A stretch of 64,000 bases of DNA from assembly GCA_037783415.1 (NCBI GenBank), contig JAZGTN010000009.1, forward strand, positions 6,386,001-6,450,000, given 5' to 3'. The stretch is from Leptasterias polaris. Its lineage: Eukaryota; Echinodermata; Asteroidea; Forcipulatida; Asteriidae. This document shows positions 1-34,984 of the stretch, piece by piece (within the stretch, counting starts at the first letter, position 1; each line of letters opens with the position of its first letter). The translations under genes and the position numbers were made by a program. A model generated the notes under the pieces. That model ran no database searches. It saw nothing but the letters and a program-made list of their open reading frames with translations, and was not told the origin of the DNA.

Positions 1-496
1 TATACATCAACATCTATTTCCAATAGGTCATAAAGCTTTGCCCCTCATCATGTCCTACTAACCTAATTCTTACATTCCTATTTGATACATGATGTACATG
101 TATACAGGTGGAGGTATAGCCCCACCCCCTCCTCCTCACCCCTTCCACCTTCGTAGGCGTTTCACAGGTGTTGAAAGAAGGCTCTTGTTTTCCCAAAGTT
201 TGCTTTTGATTATTGATCGCAAACTGTTAATTGTCTCTACAAGCCTAGTACATGTTGTAGTAGGTACATTAGATTACTGGATAATGCACTGAGCAAATTG
301 TGACCTCCCCACTTGAAGTGCACAGAAACTTACTAAGGCCATTTGGAGAAAACGTATTGTTTGTCGTGCTTGCGTGAGTGGTTTAACCCCTCCCCATGTA
401 ATAAAAATCTGAACTGCTTACAGTTTCTATGAATGCTAGTCAATGAACCCCTTCTCTTCATGATAAATTCACTGGTTCTTTTACATGCATATAACA

Positions 497-622
497 AAAC
501 ACACGGGACCTACAGCTTTACATCCGAATTAATGATGAAGTGCCTTGCTAACCAACACTTTGATGATCAGAAACACCAGAGCTCGAGTCCAGTGCGTTTG
601 ACCGCTCGGCCACTACACGCAT
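497..622 (-). mobile_element. tRNA-derived SINE fragment
   Basis: The - strand gives a tRNA-like head (gtggccgagcggtcaaacgc, with a GAGCTCGAGT-like B-box region) and the conserved cgggacctac segment seen in the fuller copies at 53860 and 55789. Confidence 0.6.
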
Positions 623-710
623 ATAATAAGGCACAATTGCCAATTTTATTTGTTTTTTAGCCAGGCTGTGAACACATTGACTAAGAAAACAGAGGCAATC
701 GCCCTCCAAG

Positions 711-915
711 CCCTAGGCTCAATTTCAAGTAGCTGCTTTTCAAAAAAGCACAAAAAGCAGCTAAGCACAAAATGATTTTGCTTACCAGAATAAGATTACC
801 AGCCAAAATACTGTGTCTCATGCACAATGTATGGCTGGTGCTGCTTCTTTTTGCTTAACAGAAAATTGTTAAGCAATATTGCCTGCTTGAGAAGTTCTAT
901 GAAATTGTGCCCTGG
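711..915. mobile_element. MITE family A (GGGCCCAATTTCAT hairpin), degraded
   Basis: It starts gctcaatttcaagtagctgc and ends gaagttctatgaaattgtgc with cctgg, with the internal ttaccagccaaaatac segment shared by the family. Confidence 0.65.
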
Positions 916-1214
916 TCATTGCCTTGGTGTCCTTTGAATCGTTCCAGTAGAAAAATAAAAATAAAAAATACCCTCCTAAAGATGCCCTCGAATACAGCTT
1001 TGTTTTTCACCGCATCTAAAGATGGTAAGATTGACTGTATATCCTGAACAATTAGTGTGATGGTTTCATTGTTGCCTCTGTTTTAATGAGCACCTTACTA
1101 ACGATGTTGTCTCCTCCTCAAGATTCAGTCGCTTCAAGGTTTTCTTTGCATCTTGGAAGGATACAGATAGATTCTGACATGATCTTACTCCTAATTGTAA
1201 TGTACATGCTGGGT

Positions 1215-1385
1215 GTACCCGTAACTTTTTCAGTGACTAGCCAGCGAGACCAGTTATAGCTTGTCATTTCACTGGTCTCTGAGCATTTCACTCGTCCTTA
1301 TTCCATATTAAAATACTTTTCCAACGCTGAACTAGCCAGCCAGACCACTTGGAGATAATTTTGACTGGTCCTCAGGAGTTTTAAG
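1215..1385 (+). repeat. Dispersed repeat family G, copy 1
   Basis: It has gtaactttttcagtgactag, cttgtcatttcactggtctc and aactagccagccagaccac. The reverse complement occurs at 9690-9875, and a partial copy at 20163. Confidence 0.6.
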
Positions 1386-1404
1386 CCTTATATACATTGT
1401 ATCT

Positions 1405-1770
1405 CCAAGACCTTATCAAAAAATATCATCCAGTTCGTAATCTCCGCTCAAAATCCAAGTCTGTCTTACATTAGTATGTCCCTCGACTTTCACTAAATTT
1501 TATGGGGCCAGAGCTTTTGCAGTAGCAGCAGCAGAATTATGGAAAAGTCTTCTCGACAACATAAAACATACATGTACAAACAGTGAATTAATTTAGCTAA
1601 AAACACATTTATTTTTGCAAATGCCTTCATTATTTCTTACTGTGTTAACTAAATTTTCCTTCATGTACTTAATTGTCTCTATTTTCTTACTATAACTTCT
1701 CTTTTTTTCATCTGAAGCGCATATCGACTTCTCTGTGAATGTGATAATGCGCTATACAAGAATGGTTCAT
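1405..1770 (+). mobile_element. LINE 3'-end remnant (CR1/L2-like)
   Basis: A broken frame reads HPVRNLRSKSKS and then FYGARAFAVAAAELWKSL, the usual C-terminus of non-LTR retrotransposon ORF2. A tail with gcgctatacaagaatg follows near 1750. It has stops and frameshifts. It lies in the SIK3 first intron. Confidence 0.7.
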
Positions 1771-1812
1771 TATTGCTATTGTATTTTAACTACATATGTA
1801 CATGTAGCTTTT

Positions 1813-2010
1813 GGGAACAGGCTGGCTCTGTGGTTGCTTTCCCTGTATTTCACCTCTGTGGACCCCTGTTTAAAACCCCACCCCAGATCTGGAACCTTGC
1901 ATGTGGATTGGGTTTTCAGTCCCAACCCGATTGCGTGGGTTTTACCTGTAAAGGGGTTTTTATCCCACAACTTAAACTGAACATTTTTTCTTACTTTCCT
2001 ACTTCTTCTT
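1813..2010 (+). repeat. Second SINE-like family, copy 1
   Basis: It shares atgtggattgggttttcagtcc and the following ttttacctgtaaagg and tcttactttcctact region with the copy at 12640-12860. The tRNA-like head is poorly preserved here. Confidence 0.55.
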
Positions 2011-2041
2011 GTTTCTTCTTATTATCCTCCATACAAGCCAG

Positions 2042-2437
2042 AGGGACAATTTCATTGAGCTGCTTATGCTGAAAATATTGCTTAACACATCTGCTAAGCA
2101 AGAATTAGTGGGATGGGATACCAGTCACAAAATAATGGTACATGTGATATTTTGGCTGGTAACCTTATTCTGCCACAATATGAAAAATTTATTTATGCTT
2201 ACATGTACATGTACATGTAGTTACTTTTTGTGCTTAAATAGACTTGAGTCCAGTTTTATAGATCTGCCTAAAGCACAAAAATAACTTTGAAGCACAACCA
2301 AATTATGCGTAAGGTTACCAGCCTAAATACCATGTCACATGCAAACATCTGTGAGTGGTATCTATGTTTTTGCTTGGCTGAAAATTTGTAAGCAACATTT
2401 TCTGTTTAATAAGCAGCTCTATGAAATTGGGCCCTGG
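2042..2437. mobile_element. MITE family A, two degraded copies
   Basis: One copy runs gacaatttcattgagctgc to ttttgtgcttaaatag. A second, opposite copy follows and ends cagctctatgaaattgggcc. They share tggctggtaacc/ggttaccagcc internal motifs. Confidence 0.6.
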
Positions 2438-3058
2438 TCACACCCTGACATTCCGGATAATTGTTTTTTTTAAATCCATGTACAGTACTTGATGTCATTT
2501 TCTCATGATTAACCAGTTGATTGGGTCTTCATTTTGTTCCAGTTATTCACAGCTCAAACATGATCTACAATTTATTAGTTCGTCAAGGGGTAGCGGGGTT
2601 ACAGAATAGATAAATGTTTTCTAGAATGGGCTGGTTGAAACGTGTGAGTCATTTACCAAGAAAAAAGATAATCACAATGAATAGCGGAATTCTATCCGTC
2701 CAAATTGTTCGCGCTTTGAGAAGCCAGCTCGCCACCTCAGACGAGGGTAGGAAAGGGAAATAAAGAACAGGGGGGAGGGAAAAACAACAGAGTAGAAAGA
2801 AGAGAAAGTAGCGACTGGCTGGGCTGAATTGTAACAAATCACTGCCTGTCACTCTAGCTGCTTGACCTTTTCCATGGTATTTAGAAAATGGAGGTGTGTT
2901 ATTATATTGAACTCGGCCGTTTTGAATAGAGCCCACCGTCACTCTGGACAGTGCAGATGAACTCCCATGATGGCGGGTGTCTGCTAAGACCCCTGACAGG
3001 AGAGGGGAAAATATTGTGGGGATTTTTGTCAAAACAAAAATTAAAGGGAAGCCTTAAA

Positions 3059-3456
3059 TTAAAGGGAAGGTATACGTTTGGTAACCACTCTTAAAATTAA
3101 TGGCAATACAAATTTACTTGGATAGAAGTACAGCAGCTTTCGGTAGTATACAGCCTTTTGAGAATCAGGTCACTTCAAAGTAATGTGGTTATGGGAAAAG
3201 ATATCAGGGTGTTATGCCCCAAAATTTGAATCTCAGAAACGTTTCTGTCAGAAACGTTTCTCAGATTGTGTATTCCTATTGGGATATACTTCCTGCGTGG
3301 ACATATTTCGCTCTGTTTTGTTGGCGATATCACAAAAATGTGATCACCTTTTGAAGTGAAATTTTCACAGGTAAATTTTATTGTATATTATCTACATTTA
3401 TATAGGATTAAAACAATCGAACAGTTCAGAAAACCAAAGGTATACTTTGCCTTTAA
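3059..3456. mobile_element. TTAA-flanked MITE, 398 bp
   Basis: Inverted ends ttaaagggaaggtatacgtt and aaggtatactttgcctttaa. The interior has a doubled gaaacgtttct motif. It is probably a piggyBac-type nonautonomous element, upstream of SIK3 exon a. Confidence 0.75.
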
Positions 3457-3839
3457 AGGGGAGTGTGCCGTCTTCGGAAACAGAGAAGAACAAAACCAAG
3501 TAAATGTTGTATTATGTATGAGGGTTTGCAAAGATGATCTGACGTTATGAAAATATTATGTTCTCATCTGCATATTGTATGACTGACCCCTGTACTCTGT
3601 TAACACACCAAAAACGTACCTGAAATCTTGCGTGAGATTCCAGTTTCCCGTAAGCTTGCATGGACATTGCGTAAGCTCCAAAGCAGTAACTGCTTGTACA
3701 AATTTTCTCACGGGAAAATTCACCAAATAAATTGTGAAACAAAACCATCGGTGGAATATGTGTACTTGCATTTTAACAATGTTGCCCTAGAGGGCGCTAA
3801 GCGGAATGGGCCCAAAACAACTCGCCAAGAAGGACATAA

Positions 3840-25819
<21,980 letters not shown>

Positions 25820-27540
25820 CAGCAACTGAATATGTTGAGCCCTTTTCCCCTAACTCATCCAACCCCATTCTCTGGAGGCCCCAACATCCCCCCTCTCTCT
25901 TCTTGAGGTCCCTGCATGTTTGTGACTTATTAGCTGCTTGTTCAGGAAGTCAAAGAATGTGATGTAGACACAGGCTTCATAAAACCAAAGATAATGATAT
26001 TACTGCTGCTAACCTGCTGAGTACATAATAATAGTCCAACCCCCTCCCATCTGAGTGATCCCCCATCCCATAATAATCGCCGGTGAAAAGACCCTGCACG
26101 AAATGGTCTTGCAGACTCCCCACGTTATATACCAATCATGATGTTGTATGTAGGCATTATTGTACAGGTAAGCTATATGGACCACTGAAGAAAAAAAACC
26201 GTGTTGGTCATATTAAGAGTTATGTGGATCAACTTGAGAACAAATTAAAGTTATTGCAAGGTTGCGAGTAAGCATTGTACACCAACTACTATCAACTAAT
26301 TGTCAACTACAGCATCAAGTAAATTGTGACAGGATTTCTATCTGCGCATCACAAAGGCTGCAAGGCTGATTGTAAAGAATCAATTTTGGTAACCATCGAA
26401 CTAATGTTATCAACCAACTATCAGCAAATACTACTGTCAACAGGACCGTCAGTTATCAACATGACTCAACAAGACAATCAGTTATCAACATGACTATCAA
26501 CTAACTGTCAACCAGAACGTCAACTAACTTTGCTTTATCGCAAGACGTTTATCTTTCACCAAAACATCACCTTTATTGCCTAAGTAATCAACCAATAATT
26601 ATCAGCTACACTATCAACTAATAGAAACCTATCAATGTAACCTTCCACGCACTGTCAACTAATGGAGAAATGGCACTCTATGGTGATGTGTAAACAGGTA
26701 GTAAATTATATCGATCACCAAAAACTCTGAAGGTCATTAACGTAAAAGTTGGCCTAATTCTATTATTTAAAATTTTTTTACGACCCCTAAGCTACCATGG
26801 TAACAAATATCCCGCAAACGGAGCTCGTGTTAAATTTGTGGCAAGCTACATTGTTGATGCATTGTTAACTGTACGTGTACTAGTCCGTGCACCATACACC
26901 GGTATGTTGCTTTGTAAGGTACTGTTTAAGTTTAGTAGAAATTTGAGTCATATTATTGAAGGTACGGATGCTAATTTGTATAATTCTTGCTGTAACTTGT
27001 ACATATTATGTAACAACGACTGCAACTCCTGTGTGCTTCTACGAGCAACGTTGTTGTCTTTTTTGCATAGAAAAAAGTATATTTTCGAATAGACATCGTT
27101 TACAAAAGTTTTTCGCTTTTTTTGAAGCTGAACTCTTTGTTACTTGTTGGCTATATAACTTTGTACTTTTGGCAGGCAAAGTGAAATGGTTCTGTGTTTC
27201 GACTGCCAGTTAAGGGAAGTCAACATTGAGGGAAGGAGTGGGCGGGGCAGGCGGCATTGTCGTTATTTTATACAACACTGGTATTTGATACAGCGTACTC
27301 TAGGGATTCACAATGTTTAATTTGGGAACGGAGTTCATGTTCCCCCCTTTTGTAGAGTCAAAGGGTAGGTCACATTCAAGCTGTTGCCAGAACATTAGCA
27401 CCATGCCATGCTATAGAAGTTCCCCTAACCAAACGTTGGTGTATATTTTCAAATTTCAGAGGTACATGTACGTAGTGTGGCACTTTGAGAAATACGTCCC
27501 TTGTTAACTGATCACCATGGTGACCAAGATCCTCTTTCAC
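25820..27540 (+). other. SIK3 3' flank / probable 3' UTR
   Basis: No convincing AATAAA lies close to the stop codon, so the UTR length is unknown. The only structure I see is the repeat at 26280-26665. Confidence 0.5.
26280..26665 (+). repeat. Degenerate atcaactaact-type repeat, SIK3 3' region
   Basis: About 15 loosely spaced units vary on ctatcaactaactgtcaac. It may lie in the SIK3 3' UTR; I could not place the cleavage site. Confidence 0.6.
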
Positions 27541-27706
27541 AGAGATGTTTTATGTTACCTTGCTAAGCATCAACGAATTTCGCTTAGCAAGTAAAAACAT
27601 CTTACCAGCCAAAATGCAATGTGATCTATATTACCTTTGACTACCGGTAGTTCTCGCACTTACTTTTGCTTAACAATTAATTTTGTTGAGCTCTATGAAA
27701 TTGGGC
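27541..27706. mobile_element. MITE family A, left end degraded
   Basis: It has the interior cttaccagccaaaatgcaat and the right end gagctctatgaaattgggct; the left terminal repeat is not recognisable. Confidence 0.55.
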
Positions 27707-28822
27707 TTTGATTAAGGTATACAGATGACCTTTAACCTCTTGACCTGTGACCCTTGACACACTGTTTGTTGTCCATCTATACAGTAGAAATCAAACCCAA
27801 TGAATGCTCTCTGTGTATCTGCTTTGAGGCAATTCATGTGCGCTTCCATTTTAGCTGTATGGCAAATTTCAGCTTTCCCATTGGCTGATCTGGTTAATAT
27901 TACCATACAGGCTTGGTATTGATACTATTATGTCCACAGCTGACATAGAGGGCGTGCACAGCAGACACAGATGACAATTGAGTTCAGCATTCTCCGTGTT
28001 TAATTTCTATGATCTAACCATAGCATTGATCTTAACTAATTAATCTTAAAAAGAGTTTTAAAACATTTTACAAGTGAAAGTGAAAATACTTTGTCATTGC
28101 CTTGACTTAACCTATGAATTTTAAGAAGGAAAATATAGATATATATTTTTTACTACTTTTAAGTAATCACCCCTGTCCCCCCAAAAAGCACCTTTTTGCT
28201 GATCCAGACTTTAAAAAAACAGTTGATTGGAAGGAGTAATGAGCTATAATCAATTATTGCGGAATCTTGCTGTCATTTTTTCTCTAATATTTTATTTAAA
28301 AGGCTTCATATGGGGGTACATTTTTTTTCATTTTTTTAACTTAAAAAATACACATTGCAAAAAAAGTTTTTAAACCAATTTTTTCTAAAGGGATTCTGTA
28401 CACACTGTAGCAGACCAAACTACACAATGTTGGGCATTTCGTTCGTCGTGAATCTCAAGTATGTATTAATCAACATTAGGCAGTACGAAACTTTTCTTCA
28501 CCACAAATTCTGAAGGATTTGAAACAGTTTGTTCCCCTTGTACCTTCAACCTGTTTGTTCAACATTGATAGGAGGTACCTATTGCATCATTTGCCTTAGC
28601 ATACTGTATGCCAAGGCACATGTTTCCACTAGCCAACATTGGGTACATATAATTAGTTTCCCTGGCTGGGTCAACCCCAGTATGCTCATCAGTTCACTCT
28701 TGTAAGCATTTGGGCTTGATGGAAGTTGATTGGTCATTTTTTTGCCGGTTGATGGCACACACAACCCGTTCACAAAACAGTGGATGTTTAACTGCGTGGT
28801 ATATTACCGGCACGCATATTAT
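27707..28822. other. Intergenic, nothing recognised
   Basis: AT-rich unique-looking sequence with short ORFs that show no protein character. Confidence 0.6.
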
Positions 28823-29270
28823 GTGTCTATTGGTACCTCAAGCCTCACTTTACAGAGGTGCCAATTGGTACATCAAACCCCACTGCACATAGGTGCCCAT
28901 TGGTACATTGAGTCTCACTTTACAGAGGTGCCTATTGGTACCTCGAGCCTAATTTACAGAGGTGCCAATTGGAACCTAAAGCCCCACTTTACAGAGGTGT
29001 TTATTGGTACATCAAGCTCCACTCTACATAGGTGGGTAATGGTACATTGAGCCTCACTCACAGAGGTGCCACTTGGGACCTCAAGCCCCACTTTATTGAG
29101 TTGCCTATTGGTTTGATACCTTAAACCTGACTTTACAGAGGTGCCTATTGTTAAATCAAGCCTCATTTTAAAGAGGTGTCTATTTATAGCACCTCAAGCC
29201 CCACTTTACATCAAGCCTCACTCACAGAGGTACCTATGTATACTTCAAGCCTCACTCTACATCAATGGCA
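28823..29270 (+). repeat. Tandem repeat, about 35-bp unit, 12 copies
   Basis: The unit varies on ctttacagaggtgcctattg followed by gtacatcaagcctca. Intergenic. The short ORFs in it are translation artefacts. Confidence 0.85.
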
Positions 29271-30249
29271 AGTGAAATCTTGTGCAGGTTTCCCAAATGG
29301 GGAAAAATCCTTCACCTAGAGGTCTGGGATAATAAGCGTTAATTAAAATAAAATATTAAATTATGCAAAGAGGAGCAGTACTGCTACCAGATTTAAAATC
29401 AAATTAATTTAAAACAGTTTTTTGAGGGAGATGTTTTGAATGATTTTTTAAATTGATTTTAAATTGTAAACTTTATGCCACAAAAAAGGGAATTTTTAAC
29501 CCATTTTTAGAATCATCCTCTGTGAAAACCATATTTAACATTACTTTTGGAGTTACTGTATACATGTGTATATGAAAAGACAAAAATATTGCTGCCTCGT
29601 TGATAAGTCTTTTGTGTGATTTGGGGGGGAAAATTAGGCAAAGAAAAAAAGTGTTAAAAGTAAATCGGACATTTTCACTTTCACTCTCAGGTCCTACAAG
29701 TCATTTTTATCGTAATTGTGTAAAATTTTGTTTTAAGTCTATTATGCACCATCCACTCTTAATTAAATTATTGTTTTTTAGTGTCCAATGTTGGGAGGAT
29801 TGTTTTTGTAATTATTTGTTTTAATTTGTAAGTTCTTTTATTGTCTGCAAGGTTTGGGTGCTGTGTGAGTATGATAAATGTATGGGAAAGTTATCTAAGG
29901 TTGATCAAAGAGCACTTATGTGTTGTCAAACAAATGTGTTTCCAACCTCATTTGAATTTTTTTTCCCTAAAAAGTATTGAATGTGACAAAACAAAGGAAG
30001 GAAACAAAGAAAGAAGTCAGGTAGACAAAGCTGCGTTTTGTTGGTGTATTCAAATAGTTCAACTTAAATTAACAGTTCATAATAATTTTGTGTTTGATGG
30101 TTTTCGTTTTTCCATGTGCTATTTGTTACTTTTGTTGTTGATTATGTGTTATGCCATGCAGGAGGATCAGGCAATTTGTAAAAGATGTACTTAATAATTT
30201 TGGAAAAAATTTGAACTTGGAAAATGTTGGACCGTTTTCAATGAGCTGC
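29271..30249. other. Intergenic, nothing recognised
   Basis: AT-rich. The 117-codon frame at 29841 shows no domain or codon bias I can support. Confidence 0.55.
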
Positions 30250-30454
30250 TTAAACGTGCTGTGTCGTCATGATCAAAACAGGCCTGTGGCCGTACATGGA
30301 ATTATGAACTCTTACCAAGTTACTTCACGCTCACACCCTCCCTCTGTATTACATCTATGGATAGAATGGGCGCGCGTGCAGTAACTGTGTGAGAGTTCAT
30401 AATTTCTTGTACAGCCAATGGCCTCTTTTAATCATGATGACACAGCCCCTTTAA
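30250..30454. mobile_element. TTAA-flanked hairpin MITE, 205 bp
   Basis: Left arm ttaaacgtgctgtgtcgtca with tgatcaaaacaggcctgtgg; right arm ccaatggcctcttttaatca with tgatgacacagcccctttaa. The arms are about 65-70 bp and continue to attatgaactct/agagttcataat. Confidence 0.75.
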
Positions 30455-31767
30455 GTGCAGAAGTATACTGAGCATGTACAAATTTTGCTAAGTGGGTGCT
30501 GGCTACCAGCCAGAATTGCATGTGCTTTGTATTACGTTTAACTGGTTTCCTACTTATTCTTTATGAGCAGAGAAAATTGCTTAGCAACTCTTTGGAATGT
30601 GGTCTTGGGTTGAGTTTCATGACTGGACAGAGTAAACAATGAATCGACAGATAAACAGTTAAAGCAAATGTCTTGCTTACGTGAGTCAATGTTAACATTC
30701 TGCGATGACACTGTACGCCAAAATCGGGCAGTTCCTGGAAAAAGTGAAATCGCTATCAATGTGAAGACAACCAAAACACCAGCCTTGATATCAATGTGAT
30801 GTGATGTCTTAAACATTCTATGTTGATAAGTCCTAACCTTACAGGCCCTTATTAGTCATTATTTGAAAGCTTTTATTCTCATCCATTTGATGAGGAAAAA
30901 AAACCCAGTTTTCGAGTTGGAGCAGGAATTGCCTGGTATTGGGCTTGGAGTGTGTCACCTTTTAGTGTTACATCCTTAACATTATGGATTGTTCACCTCA
31001 GCAGCTGAATTTGCCAGTGACTCTTAAAACCTCCAACGGCTTTTCCTGTGATTTATTCACTTTTTAAATCAGACTCTGTTTTATTTCCCCTGTTGCTTAT
31101 TTTCCACATCTTTAATAACCTTTCTCCTTTTTATGCCCAACATTCCCCCTTCCCCACAGGCCTAGAATAATAAGTACTTTATGTTGACAGTGTGACTACG
31201 AAGGTTTTTGATTTATAAAATATATCCATTGAGGAATACTGTACAAAGCTGTATTTTTATTTGCAGACATCAATTCAGAAGAAAAAAGAGGGATAAAACT
31301 TAATAGTTTACTTTAAATATAAGCTGGAAAAAAAGTTGAAATGAGGCAATTTACTGCGAGTTAGTTCTAGGCAAATCTCAAATCTTTTGAAAAACAAAGT
31401 CTCTTGTGTTCCTTCTGCACGCTGTGTTTCGGGTTGCCTCCAAGATCCCTGTAAAAATCGCCTTGTGTGGAGAACTGACAAGGCCCTAAAGTTGTATCTT
31501 TTTAAATTATTCCTGAGCGTTACTAATATGTTTAATTTTAACGAGCCTATGAATTACAAAATATTTTGTTGTAATTAAGAGATATTCCATAGATTATTTA
31601 TATTTTTAACAAAGTGTCCAGGAGCATCTTGATGCCGCTGAATGAGGTGGTATTGTGACAAATTTTAGTTGTATTGTTATTCCGGAAATTGTGGTTCTGG
31701 AGAAGGGAAATACCCACAATACCAACAACAGGTGTACAATGTTATTATAGGACTTTTACCCAACTCT

Positions 31768-31995
31768 GTAGTCTTGGCCCAAGACGTCAGTGATCGATAG
31801 TGGATAGTGTACTGCGCTCGGTTACAACTCGTTATAGCGTGCCCTCTTGTGGCTTGAATTAACCAACTTGACTAGCTTAGTGTTGAGAGCTAGTCAAGTT
31901 GGTTAATTCAAGCCACAAGGGCGCACTATAACGAGTTTTAACCGAGCGCAGTACACTATCCACTATCGATCACTGACGTCTTGGGCCAAAACTAC
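31768..31995. mobile_element. Near-perfect foldback, about 109-bp arms
   Basis: The arms 31768-31877 and 31888-31995 are complementary apart from a few substitutions and a 2-nt indel; the loop is about 10 nt (tagtgttgag). Tips gtagtcttggcccaagacgt and acgtcttgggccaaaactac. A TA target is possible. There is no coding capacity. Confidence 0.88.
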
Positions 31996-32339
31996 CAACC
32001 CCGCTGTGTCATGCATGAAACACTGTATTGGTCCCAATAGACGCCATCTTTATGGCCAACTTGTTGTTTGGCTTTGAGCTGCGTCAAGCGTTCTAGTTTG
32101 TCAACGCAGCCAATTGTGGTTCGCCCACCAATCATACAAGGAAAAGTGATAAAACTCCCCCATGCCGCATGCGGTATTTTTTGCAAAAAATCATAACTGC
32201 ATTTAAAAAAGATGACATATCATTGGCCATAAAGATGGCTAACTTTTCACTGTGTAAAATTTATTTTTTTACCCTTACACCGATGTGTGTGAAGCACTGT
32301 ATACTCAGTACTTTCTCAAGTTCTGTGAAAGAAAATCCA

Positions 32340-32428
32340 CAGGCAACTCACTTGGGTGGGATTTGAACCCAGGACCTTTGCATTTCTAGAGCAGATGACT
32401 TACCACTAGACCACCGAGCTAGCCCGAT
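32340..32428 (-). repeat. tRNA-like repeat
   Basis: On the - strand it reads gctagctcggtggtctagtg, then CCTGGGTTCAAATCCCACCC. The A and B boxes are good, but the acceptor stem does not pair well, so it is probably a tRNA-derived repeat rather than a functional gene. Confidence 0.55.
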
Positions 32429-32745
32429 GGCTAGAGGCAGTTCGGTGTGATGTCAAGTGAGAACGGTCTAAGATTAGTTCTAAGTTCTGCAGAAGAAAAA
32501 AAACTCCACAGGTACCTAGATGGGATTTGAACCTTTGACCCTCCTTTCCAGGTTCCTGTGGATTTACCTGTTGTACCCAACAAGCACTGAGTAGACGGTA
32601 CTTAATCATTCAAGTACATGTACTTCTTTTGGACAAAATCATAGATCTTATTGTTTTTGATCTCCAATGCAAGATTCACGTCATTTAAACAATTGAAAAG
32701 GGACAATGGTGCATATGAGTTTTGGGAAAGAAATTGAAAGAAGTT

Positions 32746-32989
32746 CTTGGCCCAGTTTCATGGCTCTTCTTACTGCAGAACTCTGCGCTTGCGATCACCA
32801 TTCTTCGCTAACAGGGCAAGCGCCGAATTTCTGCGCTAGGTGTGTAAGCGAAGAATGTCTAGTAATGTGGAGTACGCACAGGCATATTAAGTAAAAACTC
32901 CCTGGTAACCTCTGAAATTCGCTTGACGTAAGCGCGCAATTACCTGCTTCCTTGCTTACGGAAAGCAGAGCCAAGAAATTGGGCCCTGG
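32746..32989. mobile_element. MITE family B (long hairpin, 244 bp)
   Basis: Ends ttggcccagtttcatggctc and gagccaagaaattgggccct. The interior has ctgcgcttgcgatcaccatt and aacctctgaaattcgcttga, shared with the copy at 53448. Confidence 0.8.
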
Positions 32990-34867
32990 TGTATTGCCCC
33001 TTTTTGATGTGTTTGTTGAAAACTAGAGGAATGGAATGAATTTACTCTACCATTAACAAATGACGTATCGATGATTCATAGGGGATTTAGAATGAGTGTA
33101 CATTTACTTCTCAAAAAAACCTATGATGTTCCATCTGCTTTGAATTATGTTGTATTCATCCAAAAGGGAAGTTTTAATGTTTCAGAATCGGTCAAAACAT
33201 GGCAAAATTCTTGTGTTTCATCGATTTTCAAGAACAAAGATTCGCTACTAAACTATTCTTTATCAAAGAAGAAAAATACTGTATACTCAGACACAAGATA
33301 ATGTTTCCTCATTGGGGGACCATTGATATCTTCATTGAGGGAAGAAAGTTCCATTTGGGGTAGAAGTACACCCCAATTGGGGTAGTTTTGGATACAATGA
33401 TTCAATGTATCAGTTATCGGTCAAGCAAGAAGGTCTTTAAAATGAACTTTTAAAGACAGATTTTACATTCATTTTTGTGTGAAACTACTTAGTGATATTT
33501 TAGGGATTTGGATACGAAAAGGCTGACTGAGAATTGGACAGGAAAGGTGGTGACAAAATGATGTAATAAGAAATGAAATGTACTATTTAGTATTTGGTGC
33601 TCATAATGTTTAAGTGTGGCTCGCTATTTACTTTGACACTGTTAACACACTGTATGTGGTGAAGAAACAAACTTGTCATGATTTCTGTCAAATCTACACT
33701 CCAGGAACTATAACAGTCCATAACATCTGAAAAATGAAACTTGTCTCTGTATCCCATTTAAAATCTCATGTAGAGAAGTTAGTACAACTTCATTTATAAT
33801 TAATTACAAAGCAAATTCTTAAGAATATGACCAACTGTTACGAATATGACCAACTGTTACTTTCAGATATTTTGCTTTAAACTAAATCATTTTTAAATCT
33901 CTGGAGTAAACATCACACAGAAATCATGACGAGTCTGTTGTTAATTATGGTAGTCTTGATTGGGGACGTTCATTTTGTTAACGTAGTCGCCGATATCGCA
34001 ACACGAATTACTGGAGAAGAGATATCTTTATCACACAAACATCTGGATTGCTAGACTTGCCCAGTCCCTCCGAGCCAGTCGACGTTGTGACTTCTTCCGG
34101 TGACTTATACAAAAACTAGTGTCGTCAATCAAGACTATAATAAAGGTGGTTAGATGACTATCTCAAGGTCACATCTGAATCGCCGGCTTCAGTTGTGGCT
34201 ATGGCTGACATTGCTGGTAACATTGCAGCAGTAGCCTTGCAGCAGTAGCCAGAGCCGAAGACACTTGATTTGAACCACAGCCTTACACTGTGAATAATAA
34301 TCGAAAATTTAACTAATAATTTATGAGAGAAGTAATTGTTAAGGACAGGTTAAAAGACGAATTACTGTTGTGTTTTTATGTGTAAGTCGGACACTTCACA
34401 TTAAGTCGGGATAAGATAAATCGGACTGGAGATAAACAGTTTAGACCAGTGGCCACAGTGGACAGGTTGTGTATATGTAAAACACATAGACATTATTTTG
34501 GAGATTATCAGTAGGTGGACACTTTGTCCAGGGTGCAATTTTATAGAGTTTATCTGCAGAAAATTATACTAATGTATCCATTAAGCTGGGAACCGCTGTA
34601 AACTATCATTACATGACCTTATGCAGGCATGATATTCTGCCCTTTGGAAAAAAGTACGACAAATTCATTGAGTACAAAAGGGCTGACCTACATGTACATA
34701 TATAGGCTTTTATAGACTTTTCGGGCCATTTAATAACAATTTTGCTAATATTTCTGAAGAGTGAAAAACAATTTGACTAAAGTAGGACTAAGAATATCAT
34801 GCCTGTAAATGGTGACTTTCTTGTCAGAAATAAATTGCTAGTAAATCTGTCCACAAAGCAAAGATTG
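32990..34867. other. Intergenic, nothing recognised
   Basis: AT-rich. A short duplicated taagaatatgaccaactgttac occurs near 33820-33860, and a repeated gcagcagtagcc near 34228-34250. Confidence 0.6.
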
Positions 34868-34984
34868 TCAGGGAACCAGTCAAGATGCCGTACATGACAT
34901 TTTGGCCGGTAACCCGCTTCTTTTAAGCAAGGTGTTTCTGTGCTAAGCGGTTTGCTTAAGCAGCTCTGTGAAAATTTGTCCCAG
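34868..34984. mobile_element. MITE family A, 3' half
   Basis: It has accagtcaagatgccgtaca, ttttggccggtaacccgctt and the end ttaagcagctctgtgaaaat; the first half is missing. Confidence 0.55.
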
